Below are positions 1 to 7,286 of a stretch of DNA of 64,000 nucleotides, piece after piece. Origin of the DNA: Pedobacter sp. PLR. GTDB lineage: Bacteria; Bacteroidota; Bacteroidia; Sphingobacteriales; Sphingobacteriaceae. The stretch covers positions 124,001-188,000 of the forward strand of contig NZ_JAPIVQ010000003.1 in the NCBI RefSeq assembly GCF_026239675.1. Reading direction: 5' to 3'. Within the stretch, counting starts at the first letter, position 1. Each line of letters begins with the position of its first letter. The notes below the pieces were generated by a model, which saw nothing but the letters and a program-made list of their open reading frames with translations, made no database searches and was not told the origin of the DNA. The position numbers and the translations under genes are program-made.

Positions 1-1
1 C

Positions 2-337
2 ACCTATAAATATGTTTCCAACCAGGCGTTTATCCTGCTGGATGCGCAAGGGCAGGCAGAAAAGATGGTAGGTGCATTGCGGGATATTACCGTTCGCAAG
101 GATTATGAACATCGCTTGTTGCAGAAAAATGAGATCCTTAAAAAGATTGCCTGGGAAAACTCCCATAAACTCCGTAAGCCTGTGAGCAATATCATCGGGA
201 TCGTTAACCTCATGAAGATTGAAACGAAAGCTGCCGATCCTGCGTTAATGGAGATGTTGGAGCGTTCCGCCCTGGAACTCGATGAAATGATCAGCAGAAT
301 CAATGAAAGTACCAGCAGCATCGGAGAAAAAGACTAG
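2..337 (+). CDS. PAS-domain protein with histidine-kinase-like dimerisation helix, C-terminal part only
   Basis: The gene enters from the left edge and is open from base 2 to the TAG at 335-337, giving about 111 residues. The first ~35 residues end in GALRDITVRK, the typical close of a PAS/PAC sensory domain. A helical stretch with SHKLRKPVSNIIG follows; it resembles the H-box region of histidine kinases and carries a candidate phosphoacceptor His. The protein stops about 45 residues later, so no ATP-binding (HATPase) domain is present. It may be a signalling adaptor or phosphotransfer partner rather than a working kinase. A lone receiver protein starts 108 bp downstream on the same strand, which suggests a pair. 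The full domain content upstream is not visible. The PAS call is good; the role is inference. Confidence 0.7.
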   Translation, partial: TYKYVSNQAFILLDAQGQAEKMVGALRDITVRKDYEHRLLQKNEILKKIAWENSHKLRKPVSNIIGIVNLMKIETKAADPALMEMLERSALELDEMISRINESTSSIGEKD

Positions 338-445
338 CGTTTTCTTAATTTCTATAAGTTTTATGCTATCATTATTGCGGGTTTATAATATGTGGCAAAA
401 TTGTTGCTAGTAATTGACCGAAGTTCAATTTAAAAACAATTTAAT

Positions 446-808
446 ATGATCAAAAGAATACATGTGCTTGAAGATGATGAAGATATCAGGTATATCATTG
501 GCGTTCTGCTTAAAGATGAAGGATATGAATTGCAACTATCGTCTACTTTTTCAGAGCTAAAAGGGAAACTGAAAGATTCAGTGCCCGATTTATTCATTTT
601 GGATGTTATGTTGCCTGATGGTGATGGTGCGGAAATCTGTAAAGATTTAAAAACAGATATGTTTACCAAACACATTCCTATTATTGTGATGTCTGCAAAT
701 GACCAGAATAAAGATTTAAGTATCGCTGCGGGAGCGGATGATTACGTGAGCAAGCCCTTTGATATTGACTATATAGTGAAAAGAATTAAAAAGTTACTGG
801 TGAATTAA
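446..808 (+). CDS. single-domain response regulator (CheY-like receiver)
   Basis: This 120-residue protein consists only of a receiver domain. The acidic pocket (EDDED at 9-13), phosphoacceptor Asp53 in the ILDVMLPDGDG strand, Ser83 and Lys103 in the SKPF loop are all in place, so phosphorylation is expected to work. There is no DNA-binding or enzymatic output domain, so it probably acts by protein contact or as a relay intermediate. It follows the PAS/H-box protein by 108 bp and is closed by a strong hairpin terminator at 826-873. Upstream the cognate kinase is most likely in the left-flanking operon, but this cannot be shown here. Confidence 0.88.
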   Translation: MIKRIHVLEDDEDIRYIIGVLLKDEGYELQLSSTFSELKGKLKDSVPDLFILDVMLPDGDGAEICKDLKTDMFTKHIPIIVMSANDQNKDLSIAAGADDYVSKPFDIDYIVKRIKKLLVN

Positions 809-825
809 GACCATAAACACTACAT

Positions 826-873
826 GAAAAAACGGCCTCCGATAGTTAATAGCTATTGGAGGCCGTTTTTTTT
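826..873 (+). terminator. rho-independent terminator after receiver gene
   Basis: Arms AACGGCCTCC (831-840) and GGAGGCCGTT (857-866) pair perfectly around a 16-nt loop. An A tract precedes the stem and a run of T follows it. It lies 17 bp after the stop of the receiver gene. Confidence 0.85.
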
Positions 874-1244
874 AGGCCCTGAAATCTGGCAGGGCTATAA
901 AATAGAAACAGGGATAAACCTTGGAGAGGTATCCCTGTTAATTGATGGTTGGCCCACCACAGACCAACCTAAACCAAACAAACTACGACTATAACGGATA
1001 TAATTACTGGAAAGTTTCCCGTATTTCAAATTAAACATTTCTATGACAATCCATGGTTGTTATCTTAAGGAGCCCGGTAAATTAACGAGGTGTCTGACCC
1101 GCGCATGTGCGGAATTGAGATACTACCCGTTAATGGGGAATTTTAATCCTTGTGCGTTGAATTACAATGGATTATGTTAATCCTGTGCTCCGGCACTTAT
1201 TTTCCGTCGATATATATTATATTTGGCCTAAATACGAGAATAAA
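874..1244 (+). other. gene-free stretch with several hairpins
   Basis: No credible reading frame occupies these ~370 bases. Three hairpins follow the terminator at 826-873. One has the 9-bp arms 908-916 and 930-938. A 6-bp stem pairs 947-952 with 964-969. A third pairs ATTAACG (1081-1087) with CGTTAAT (1128-1134) and encloses an inner CCGC/GCGG stem (1099-1102 with 1109-1112). A shorter GCCCTG/CAGGGC pair lies at 876-894. This could be a structured leader of the cupin gene, an unannotated RNA or decayed sequence. No known riboswitch core was recognised. Confidence 0.4.
1218..1225 (+). promoter_or_regulatory. possible -7 element for the cupin gene
   Basis: TATATTTG matches the Bacteroidota -7 consensus TAnnTTTG exactly and lies 19 bp before the ATG at 1245. 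No clear TTG -33 element is seen at the usual distance, so the call is tentative. If real, the transcript begins near 1230, which argues for the start codon at 1245 over the upstream one at 1167. Confidence 0.35.
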
Positions 1245-1742
1245 ATGTCAGATCAGAAAAAAGAAATATTTGATGGCGTAGCTCAACGCTTAAAGATTGA
1301 AGGATTTAATGTGGTCAATCGTGATGAAAGCCGCCCTTGGGGAGGTTTTTTCGTAATTGATGAAGACCAGGCACAACAATTTGCCAATGTTTATTTTGAT
1401 GGATTAAATGTTGATGAACTGAAAATATCAGGTAAACTGAGCCCAAAAATATTAATCGTTGCACCTAATACACGTTTGTCCTGGCAATATCACCACCGCC
1501 GTGCAGAAATATGGAGAGTGGTAAATGGTACGGCAGGGGTATGTACCAGTGATACAGATGAACAAGGAGAAGTAAAACAACTGACTCCCGGACAAACGAT
1601 CAAATTAAAACAAGGTGAAAGACACCGTTTAATTGGTTTGGACGACTGGGGAATTGTTTCCGAAATCTGGCAACATACTGATCCGGCAAACCCATCTGAT
1701 GAAAGCGATATTGTAAGAGTACAAGACGATTTTGGTAGATAA
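1245..1742 (+). CDS. cupin-domain protein, mannose-6-phosphate isomerase type II-like
   Basis: This 165-residue single-domain cupin resembles the C-terminal isomerase domain of type II phosphomannose isomerases and is often labelled phosphoheptose isomerase in this phylum. Metal-binding motifs are visible: motif 1 has YHHRRAEIW, with two His and a Glu, and motif 2 has GERHRLIG with the fourth ligand. The N-terminal RPWGGFF segment is also typical of the family. A longer reading from 1167 would add 26 residues with no family resemblance and would include the putative promoter, so the ATG at 1245 is preferred. The substrate is not proven. A terminator follows at 1764-1798, suggesting a single-gene unit. 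Confidence 0.75.
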   Translation: MSDQKKEIFDGVAQRLKIEGFNVVNRDESRPWGGFFVIDEDQAQQFANVYFDGLNVDELKISGKLSPKILIVAPNTRLSWQYHHRRAEIWRVVNGTAGVCTSDTDEQGEVKQLTPGQTIKLKQGERHRLIGLDDWGIVSEIWQHTDPANPSDESDIVRVQDDFGR

Positions 1743-1763
1743 TACCTAATAGATATGATTTAA

Positions 1764-1798
1764 TCCCGTATAGGTAAAACTTATACGGGAATTTTTTT
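1764..1798 (+). terminator. rho-independent terminator after cupin gene
   Basis: TCCCGTATA (1764-1772) pairs with TATACGGGA (1782-1790), followed by a T-rich tract ending near 1798. Confidence 0.85.
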
Positions 1799-1860
1799 GC
1801 TATTTTGCAACCCAAACATCCAGACCTGACATAGGTCCGTAAGTACGTATATATACAAAT

Positions 1861-2589
1861 ATGATTATTTTAGTTTTCTTTCTTTTACACTGGTTCCTCT
1901 CTCTATTTTCACAAACTTTCTTTTTACATCGTTATGCTTCGCATAAAATGTTTAAGATGAATGCCTTTTGGGAGAAGTTTTTTTATGCCATTACCTTCCT
2001 GTCTCAGGGTTCCTCTTTTTTAAATCCAAGAGCGTATGCGATCCTACACCGGATGCACCATGCGTTTAGCGATACAGAGAAAGATCCGCACTCTCCACAT
2101 TTCGTTAAAGATGTATGGGGAATGATGATTAAGACCAAAGATATCTACCTGAATTATTCTAAACATAATATTGAGCCTGAAGAGCAGTTTAGAGATAACT
2201 ATCCTTCATGGCCAATCATCGATAAAATTGGGGATTCATGGATCACAAGAACCGTTTTTATTGGTTTCTATGTGTGGTTTTATGTCACTTTTGCAACCGC
2301 CTGGTGGATGTTCCTTCTATTACCGATCCATTTCTTAATGGGCCCTATTCATGGCGCTATTGTTAACTGGTGCGGTCATAAATACGGTTACTCAAACCAT
2401 GATAATGACGATCATAGTAAAAACTCGTTGCCTCTGGATTTCCTGATGCTGGGTGAGTTGTTTCAAAATAACCACCATAAAAAACCGAATAACCCAAACT
2501 TCGCTTCACGCTGGTTTGAATTTGATCCTACCTATCCATTGATGAAGGTGATGCACTGGTTGCATATCATCCGAATCAGGAAGGTTTAA
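1861..2589 (+). CDS. membrane fatty acid desaturase (acyl-CoA delta-9 type)
   Basis: This 242-residue integral membrane desaturase introduces a double bond into acyl chains using a di-iron centre at the cytoplasmic face. The three histidine boxes are all present: HRYASH near residue 23, [10 protein letters not shown] near 62, and NNHHKKPN near 203. Hydrophobic segments at about 1-20, 40-55 and 135-165 are consistent with the membrane topology of the stearoyl-CoA desaturase family. The likely role is control of membrane fluidity. It stands alone, with a terminator upstream and a long hairpin downstream (2596-2655). Redox partners are not encoded nearby. Confidence 0.88.
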   Translation: MIILVFFLLHWFLSLFSQTFFLHRYASHKMFKMNAFWEKFFYAITFLSQGSSFLNPRAYAILHRMHHAFSDTEKDPHSPHFVKDVWGMMIKTKDIYLNYSKHNIEPEEQFRDNYPSWPIIDKIGDSWITRTVFIGFYVWFYVTFATAWWMFLLLPIHFLMGPIHGAIVNWCGHKYGYSNHDNDDHSKNSLPLDFLMLGELFQNNHHKKPNNPNFASRWFEFDPTYPLMKVMHWLHIIRIRKV

Positions 2590-2595
2590 AACAAT

Positions 2596-2655
2596 GACAG
2601 GATAACACCTGCTGAGTAAGAACAACACGCTGTCCTTATTCAGCAGGTGTTGTCC
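2596..2655 (+). repeat. long imperfect hairpin downstream of desaturase
   Basis: Arms of about 22 nt centred on AACACCTGCTGA (2604-2615) and its complement (2641-2652) pair with two mismatches around a ~15-nt loop. It lacks a clean T tract, so it may be a 3-prime-end stabiliser or weak terminator for the desaturase mRNA. Confidence 0.6.
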
Positions 2656-2728
2656 TTTATCATTACCTGTATAAGAAGAGATCCTGAATCGGTTGCCTGT
2701 AACTGTTCAAGGTGCTTATAAACCTTCA

Positions 2729-2815
2729 AAATCTACATCATGATTTTATAGACTGAAATCTTTTGTCCGGAAGGGGACATAATTTTCTAGGTCTATAAAA
2801 TCATGATGTAGATTT
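2729..2815 (+). ncRNA. structured hairpin element, family copy A (25-bp outer stem)
   Basis: Perfect 25-bp arms at 2729-2753 and 2791-2815 enclose an inner hairpin. Reading inward from the ATAGAC/GTCTAT end of the outer stem: an internal loop T/TAG, the 4-bp stem GAAA/TTTC (2755-2758 with 2784-2787), an internal loop TC/T, an 8-bp stem with one mismatch (2761-2768 with 2775-2782), and the loop GGAAGG. The same order of stems and loops, with related loop sequence, occurs on the minus strand at 4281-4372 and 44744-44833. Transcription is not shown. It could be a small RNA, a 3-prime-UTR element or a mobile palindromic repeat. Confidence 0.5.
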
Positions 2816-2824
2816 CTACCGTGT

Positions 2825-2858
2825 AAAACCGCGGTGTATTATACCATGCCGCGGTTTT
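2825..2858 (-). terminator. terminator for BON/SH3 gene
   Basis: AAAACCGCGG (2825-2834) and CCGCGGTTTT (2849-2858) form a perfect 10-bp stem with A/T-rich ends, just past the stop of the minus-strand gene ending at 2863. It can also act on the plus strand. Confidence 0.75.
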
Positions 2859-2862
2859 ATAT

Positions 2863-3285
2863 TTATTCTACAGGTGTCAGGTATTGAGTATAGGAGTAAC
2901 CTTGTTCTCCGGCATCGGTTTTGATCATCCACCATTGGTCATTTTCTTTTCCAACAAGGGTAACAACTTCGTGTCTGGCAGCTTTCCCAACGATATCATC
3001 ATTGGTACTTGGTCCTTTTCTGATGTTGAGGTTAGAGCTGTTGGTCGTTACCTTTAGCTTAGCACCTTCAGGAACACCTGCTACACTGTTGATGTTCATC
3101 ACAAGATCTCCTGATGCATAATTAGGATCAAGGCGTTCATAGGTGTCCCATAATTGTTGTTTTACTGCGCCACTTGTAGCACCATCAATATACAATACAC
3201 CATCTTGTTCACGTACATTTAAATCGTTTACACCAGCGGCAGTGGCAGCGTCAACCAGTTCTTTATATTTTTCTTGTAAAGCCAT
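2863..3285 (-). CDS. BON-like plus bacterial SH3 domain protein
   Basis: This 140-residue protein has two parts. Residues ~1-70 resemble a BON domain (alternating helix and strand, with DGVLYIDGATSGAVKQQLWD). Residues ~75-138 form an SH3b fold with LNIRKGPSTNDDIVG and DQWWMIKTDAGEQGYSYTQYL, the usual start and end of such domains. No signal peptide is evident, unlike its upstream neighbour, a BON lipoprotein 14 bp away in the same operon. The arrangement recalls the cytoplasmic BON-LysM protein Kbp, with SH3 in place of LysM. A cell-wall or osmotic-stress role is a guess from the domains. Confidence 0.65.
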   Translation of the reverse strand: MALQEKYKELVDAATAAGVNDLNVREQDGVLYIDGATSGAVKQQLWDTYERLDPNYASGDLVMNINSVAGVPEGAKLKVTTNSSNLNIRKGPSTNDDIVGKAARHEVVTLVGKENDQWWMIKTDAGEQGYSYTQYLTPVE

Positions 3286-3299
3286 TTTCGGTCCTCCTG

Positions 3300-3791
3300 T
3301 TATTTAATCACCAATTGATTGTCTACTTTTTTAGGTTTCAAGGCATTTACTGCCATCATTAACTTTTGAAGGTCACCTTTGTTAAGTTCTCCTTTTAAGG
3401 TAACTATACCATCATTTACGGTTGCCGCAACTGTAGGGAAATCTTTTGTTGCATCTTTTACCGCAAGCGCTAATGGGGTATCCGCACTTACTTCAACTTT
3501 AGCCACTTCGACTGTCAGGTTGTTCACTACTGATTTAACTCCCGGAACTGCAGCTGCTGCTTTTGCTAAGGCATCTTTACTGGCTTCGTCTGTTACCTGA
3601 CCGGTAATGGTAACTACTCCTTTGTCAACAGTTACGCCGGAAGCAGATAAGTTAGGGCTGGACTGAATCGCAGTTTCTACCGCAGTTTTTAGGTCAGCAT
3701 CTTTCGGCGTGCTTTTACATCCGGCCATCGTTGCCACCATAAAGGCAGTAACCATTACCAGAGCCATCATTTTGCTCATAAGTTTTTTCAT
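3300..3791 (-). CDS. lipoprotein with two BON domains
   Basis: This 163-residue envelope lipoprotein starts MKKLMSKMM, followed by a hydrophobic stretch and the lipobox MAGC, with the lipidated Cys at about residue 24. Two BON repeats follow (about 33-95 and 100-163), each with the pattern GVTVDKGVVTITGQV or TVNDGIVTLKGEL. BON domains bind phospholipid or peptidoglycan surfaces, and OsmY is the best-known relative. A start at 3827 would add 12 residues ahead of the signal peptide; the ATG at 3791 gives a normal lipoprotein leader. It is cotranscribed with the BON/SH3 gene that begins 14 bp after its stop. Confidence 0.78.
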   Translation of the reverse strand: MKKLMSKMMALVMVTAFMVATMAGCKSTPKDADLKTAVETAIQSSPNLSASGVTVDKGVVTITGQVTDEASKDALAKAAAAVPGVKSVVNNLTVEVAKVEVSADTPLALAVKDATKDFPTVAATVNDGIVTLKGELNKGDLQKLMMAVNALKPKKVDNQLVIK

Positions 3792-4045
3792 TTTTCGATA
3801 GATTTGGTTTAAACTATTGTTGCTCACCCCTTTCTGTTAAAGGTGCATATACAAGATAGCTAAATTACTTAACGTCTGATGTCGAAAAATGTTTAACAAA
3901 ACTGTTTTTTTAAACAGATGATATCCACTTATTCTTAAAATAATCTATAAAATGATTGATGTTTTTAATTTACTTAAAGAACTCAAATAAATCTGTGAAA
4001 TGTTGTTCTGCTTTAGAAATGAGATTTCTTTCCATTAACCGCTCT

Positions 4046-4229
4046 GGCCAAGGCTCTCTCTTAACTCTGGCCAAGGCTCTCTCTTAACTCTGGCCAAGGC
4101 TCTCTCTTAACTCTGGCCAATACTCTCTCTTAACTCTGGCCAAGGCTCTCTCTTAACTCTGGCCAAGGCTCTCTCTTAACTCTGGCCAAGGCTCTCTCTT
4201 AACTCTGGCCAATACTCTCTCTTAACCTT
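4046..4229. repeat. eight tandem 23-bp repeats arranged as two 92-bp blocks
   Basis: Units start at 4046, 4069, 4092, 4115, 4138, 4161, 4184 and 4207, each exactly 23 bp, beginning GGCCAAGGCTCTCTC. Units 4 and 8 read AATACT where the others read AAGGCT, so the array is a 4-unit (92-bp) block repeated twice. Unit 8 differs slightly at its last bases. A 23-bp period is not a multiple of three, so it does not encode a repeat protein. Each unit boundary contains the palindrome TGGCCA. Confidence 0.95.
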
Positions 4230-4280
4230 TTTTAATACCCCTGCAGTTTAGTTTCCCCAAGGTATTTTGTAGTATGTACA

Positions 4281-4372
4281 AAAAAAGCAAGCATGCTATG
4301 AGAAGACCTAGAAAATTTTACCCTTTTTCAGGGTAAAAGATTTCAGTATTCGAATAGTCTGCCTGCTTTTTT
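4281..4372 (-). ncRNA. structured hairpin element, family copy B, in the 3-prime region of rhlE
   Basis: The 92-nt imperfect hairpin has AAAAAAGCA (4281-4289) pairing with TGCTTTTTT (4364-4372), CTAT/ATAG (4296-4299 with 4354-4357), GAAA/TTTC (4311-4314 with 4341-4344) and an 8-bp inner stem (4316-4323 with 4331-4338). Read on the minus strand it contains ACTGAAATCTTTT before the inner stem and TTTTCTAGGTCT after it, closely matching copy A. It begins 26 nt after the stop of the RhlE gene. A and T tracts at both ends mean it could also terminate transcription in either direction. Confidence 0.5.
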
Positions 4373-4398
4373 AGGGGAACCAAAGTACCCCCTCATTT

Positions 4399-5742
4399 TT
4401 ATTTAGAGCTCCATCTGCGGCTTCCGCTGCTTGGTGTTCTTTTAGCTCCGCTCAGATTAGGCTCGCGTTGACCGCCACCCTGACCTTTTCCAGCAGCTGG
4501 TCTACCACCGCCGCCTCTGCTATTGCCGCCGCGAGAACCGCCACCACCACGTGAACCACCGCCACCTTTAGGTTTTTCAGTTGACGCGCTCATCAGGCTT
4601 TGCCAGCTCATCGCATATGGATGATCTTCCGTTACCGGAATACTCAATGCGATTAATTTCTCAATATCTTTCAAAAAGTCTCTTTCTTCCGCATCGCAGA
4701 AAGAAAGCGCTGTTCCACTTAATCCGGCACGACCGGTACGACCGATCCTGTGAACGTAAGTTTCAGGAATGTTTGGCAATTCGTAATTGATCACATGTGC
4801 TAATTCATCTACATCAATACCACGTGCAGCGATATCTGTAGCGACAAGAATCCTTGTTGCTTTTGCTTTGAAATTAGTCAATGCCCTTTGTCTGGCATTT
4901 TGTGATTTATTACCGTGAATTGCTTCTGCTTTAATTCCTACTTTGATCAGGTCTTTAACGATACGGTCAGCACCATGTTTAGTTCTGGTGAAAACCAACG
5001 CTGTTTCAATCGCTTTATCTTGTAAGATATGAATCAATAAGTTTTTCTTATCGTTCTTGCTTACAAAAAACATTTCCTGTTTAATCTTTTCAGCGGTAGA
5101 AGATACCGGAGTAACCTCTACTTTTAAAGGATTTGTTAAGATTGTATCTGCAAGTTTCTGGATTTCCTGAGGCATGGTAGCCGAGAAAAACAAAGTCTGT
5201 CTTTTAACAGGCAGCTTGGCAATTACTTTTTTAACATCATGAATGAATCCCATGTCCAACATTCTGTCGGCCTCATCAAGTACAAAGATTTCAACTTCCT
5301 TCAGGTTGATAAACCCTTGGTTCATTAAATCTAATAGTCTACCTGGAGTGGCAATAAGAATATCTACACCGCGGTTTAGCGCATCAGTTTGTGCTTTTTG
5401 GCCAACACCACCGAAGATCACCAAATGACGAAGCGGAAGGTTTTTACCATACGCTTTAAAGCTCTCCTCAATTTGGATGGCTAATTCGCGTGTTGGCGTT
5501 AAAACCAATGCTTTGATGTTCTTATGAACTTTAGAGTTTTCGTGAGGCTTGCTCAGCAACTGAAGCATAGGAATTGCGAAAGCGGCAGTTTTACCTGTAC
5601 CGGTTTGCGCGCAGCCTAATAAATCTCTGCCTTGAAGTATAGTTGGGATGGATTGTTCTTGTATAGGGGTAGGTTGTGTATAACCTTCTGTTTGGAGCGC
5701 TTTTAAAATTGGCTCAATCAGGTTTAATTCTTCGAATAACAA
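4399..5742 (-). CDS. rhlE: DEAD-box RNA helicase, RhlE-like
   Basis: This 447-residue ATP-dependent RNA helicase carries all the main motifs in order: Q motif (PTPIQEQ), motif I AQTGTGKT, Ia PTRELA, II DEAD ([13 protein letters not shown]), III SAT, then in the second RecA lobe TDIAARGID and HRIGRTGR. The last ~60 residues form a Gly/Arg/Ser-rich tail (repeated GGGGSRGG) typical of RNA-binding extensions in RhlE-type proteins. Likely roles are RNA remodelling in ribosome assembly or cold adaptation. It is a single gene: a -7-like element lies 52 bp upstream and the structured element B follows the stop. Confidence 0.92.
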   Translation of the reverse strand: MLFEELNLIEPILKALQTEGYTQPTPIQEQSIPTILQGRDLLGCAQTGTGKTAAFAIPMLQLLSKPHENSKVHKNIKALVLTPTRELAIQIEESFKAYGKNLPLRHLVIFGGVGQKAQTDALNRGVDILIATPGRLLDLMNQGFINLKEVEIFVLDEADRMLDMGFIHDVKKVIAKLPVKRQTLFFSATMPQEIQKLADTILTNPLKVEVTPVSSTAEKIKQEMFFVSKNDKKNLLIHILQDKAIETALVFTRTKHGADRIVKDLIKVGIKAEAIHGNKSQNARQRALTNFKAKATRILVATDIAARGIDVDELAHVINYELPNIPETYVHRIGRTGRAGLSGTALSFCDAEERDFLKDIEKLIALSIPVTEDHPYAMSWQSLMSASTEKPKGGGGSRGGGGSRGGNSRGGGGRPAAGKGQGGGQREPNLSGAKRTPSSGSRRWSSK

Positions 5743-5793
5743 TGTGTTTGTCTTTTAATGTGTAATAATGAAACGAAAGAATATCGTTCAATG

Positions 5794-5801
5794 CAAAGGT
5801 A
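5794..5801 (-). promoter_or_regulatory. -7 promoter element for rhlE
   Basis: On the minus strand the sequence TACCTTTG followed by CA matches TAnnTTTG exactly. It lies 51 bp ahead of the ATG at 5742. No clear TTG is found at the -33 distance. Confidence 0.5.
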
Positions 5802-5852
5802 CGTATAACTTTTGGCTTTTACATAATTCCCTTATTTATAGCTAACTAGTTG

Positions 5853-7199
5853 TTAATTAATGGGTTTGTTTTCTTTAAACCGGCTGAAAAATAATAGAGC
5901 CAGTACACATAGCACAAAGCCAACCACCCCGTTTAAGCGCAGTCCATAATCATGTCCGGGGTCTTTTCCGTAGACGGTAAGCATGGCGAAAACAGCAATT
6001 CCCAGCGTCTGACCGAGTTTCACAAACAGGTATTTTACGGCAAAAAACATCCCTTCATGGTTCTCTCCCGTTTCTTCGGTGTCTTTCTGAGCGATATCGG
6101 CAAGGATTGCGTTTGGAAGGATGCCCAAAGCTGCGAGCGGGAAGGAGGCGCAGCAAACCAGGATGTACATCTGCATGGTTGGAGAAAAAGGAAGCTGTCC
6201 CAGGAAAAAGATGGTGACAAATATCAGGCTAAGCACCGCAAAAGCAACGAGTACCAGGGGCTTTTTTCCGAACCTTTTAGCGCCATAATTGACAAAAGGA
6301 TAGAAGACCAGAGAGAGGACCACCATGGTCCCCATAAATTTCCCGCCGTCCGAATCCGGTAAGCCCAATAAAACGGTCACAAAGAACAATAATCCGCTGG
6401 AAATAATGCTTAAGGCAATGTAATAGCTGAAATCTGAGATCAGGTAATACTTGAAATTTGAATTCCTGAATGTGTTTTTTATAGCTGGAAGGAGGGCGAT
6501 ATGCGTAGGTTTAGCATTCGTAAATTCCCGTTCATTGATGAAAATAATAGGTAGTGTCATCACCAGTCCCGAGAAAATACTGAGGCCCCAGATGGTGTAT
6601 TGTAACGCTTCGGCACGTTCCGTTAGCGGGAAAAAGTGCTGGATTATATCCGCATAATTATTACACAAAGCGGCAACAATCATCCCCAAAACAAAACCGA
6701 CCTGCTGATAAGTGGAGAGACGAACTTTCTGATCGGCGCTATGCGTCAGCTCCGCCAGTAAAGCATTATATGGAATGATATAGGTAGTCACCGAAACGAA
6801 AAAACCGGCCAGTACGATCGTCAGCCACCAGGCATTGGTGATGCTTTCCCCTTTGACCAATGGATAGAAAACCAGGGAGCAAAAAACCACTGCCGGGAGG
6901 ATTGCATATCTCATGATCGGGATTCGTCTACCGCCGGGATTCGTACTGGAGTCACTTAGGGAAGCAATAAAAGGATCGTACATGGCATCGAATAATCTGC
7001 CGGAAGCCGCAATGAGTGATAAAATATTGAAAGCGCCGAATACTAAAAGCTGTGGCACAAGCGGGGACAAGCCAGAGTTGTTTGGTGGCAGGTAAAAGTA
7101 AGGTAACATCACAATAATCAGGTTCGTCATGATGCTCCAACCCATCATTCCGGCAGCATAAGCGATCTCTTTATTTAAGGGCAGTTGTTTTATCGGCAT
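5853..7199 (-). CDS. MFS transporter, GPH/MelB-like sugar:cation symporter family
   Basis: This 448-residue polytopic membrane protein has about 12 hydrophobic segments. The N-terminal signature GRLFDAMYDPFIASLSD corresponds to the Asp-rich cation-binding helix of the GPH (MFS_2) family, and RRIPIMRY follows as the conserved loop. It likely imports a glycoside or sugar acid with Na+ or H+, but the substrate cannot be read from the sequence. Its downstream neighbour on the minus strand is rhlE and its upstream neighbour is an APC permease 87 bp away. There is no nearby sugar catabolic gene to suggest a substrate. Confidence 0.85.
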   Translation of the reverse strand: MPIKQLPLNKEIAYAAGMMGWSIMTNLIIVMLPYFYLPPNNSGLSPLVPQLLVFGAFNILSLIAASGRLFDAMYDPFIASLSDSSTNPGGRRIPIMRYAILPAVVFCSLVFYPLVKGESITNAWWLTIVLAGFFVSVTTYIIPYNALLAELTHSADQKVRLSTYQQVGFVLGMIVAALCNNYADIIQHFFPLTERAEALQYTIWGLSIFSGLVMTLPIIFINEREFTNAKPTHIALLPAIKNTFRNSNFKYYLISDFSYYIALSIISSGLLFFVTVLLGLPDSDGGKFMGTMVVLSLVFYPFVNYGAKRFGKKPLVLVAFAVLSLIFVTIFFLGQLPFSPTMQMYILVCCASFPLAALGILPNAILADIAQKDTEETGENHEGMFFAVKYLFVKLGQTLGIAVFAMLTVYGKDPGHDYGLRLNGVVGFVLCVLALLFFSRFKENKPIN

Positions 7200-7286
7200 C
7201 TTCTGTAATTCGGATTCGGTGTGTAGGTTTGGTCGCTTTTTTTCATGTCTTTAGGGCTGGTTTCAAATCAGGAAGGGCCCGGTTCA

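Larger units (their letters stand above)
3792..4398. other. gene-free stretch between BON lipoprotein and RhlE gene
   Basis: About 600 bases carry no credible coding frame. The AT-rich portion 3792-4040 should contain the promoter of the BON operon (minus strand), but no clear element was identified. It is followed by a tandem repeat (4046-4229) and a structured hairpin element (4281-4372), listed separately. Confidence 0.6.

Noticed and set aside
876..894. Fourth member of the hairpin family, since CTGAAATCT occurs here
   Set aside because: Only the short sequence is shared; there is no inner stem or matching internal loops.
1081..1134. Integron attC site, suggested by TTAACG/CGTTAAT ends
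   Set aside because: The core sites do not fit the attC consensus on either side and no integrase or cassette array is present.
2764..2780. Signal recognition particle RNA, suggested by GTCCGGAAGG in the loop of copy A
   Set aside because: The conserved asymmetric loop of SRP RNA (AGCA after GGAAGG) is missing and the flanking stem does not match.
4046..4229. Possible CRISPR array
   Set aside because: The 23-bp units are directly adjacent with no spacers, and no cas genes are nearby; it is a plain tandem repeat.
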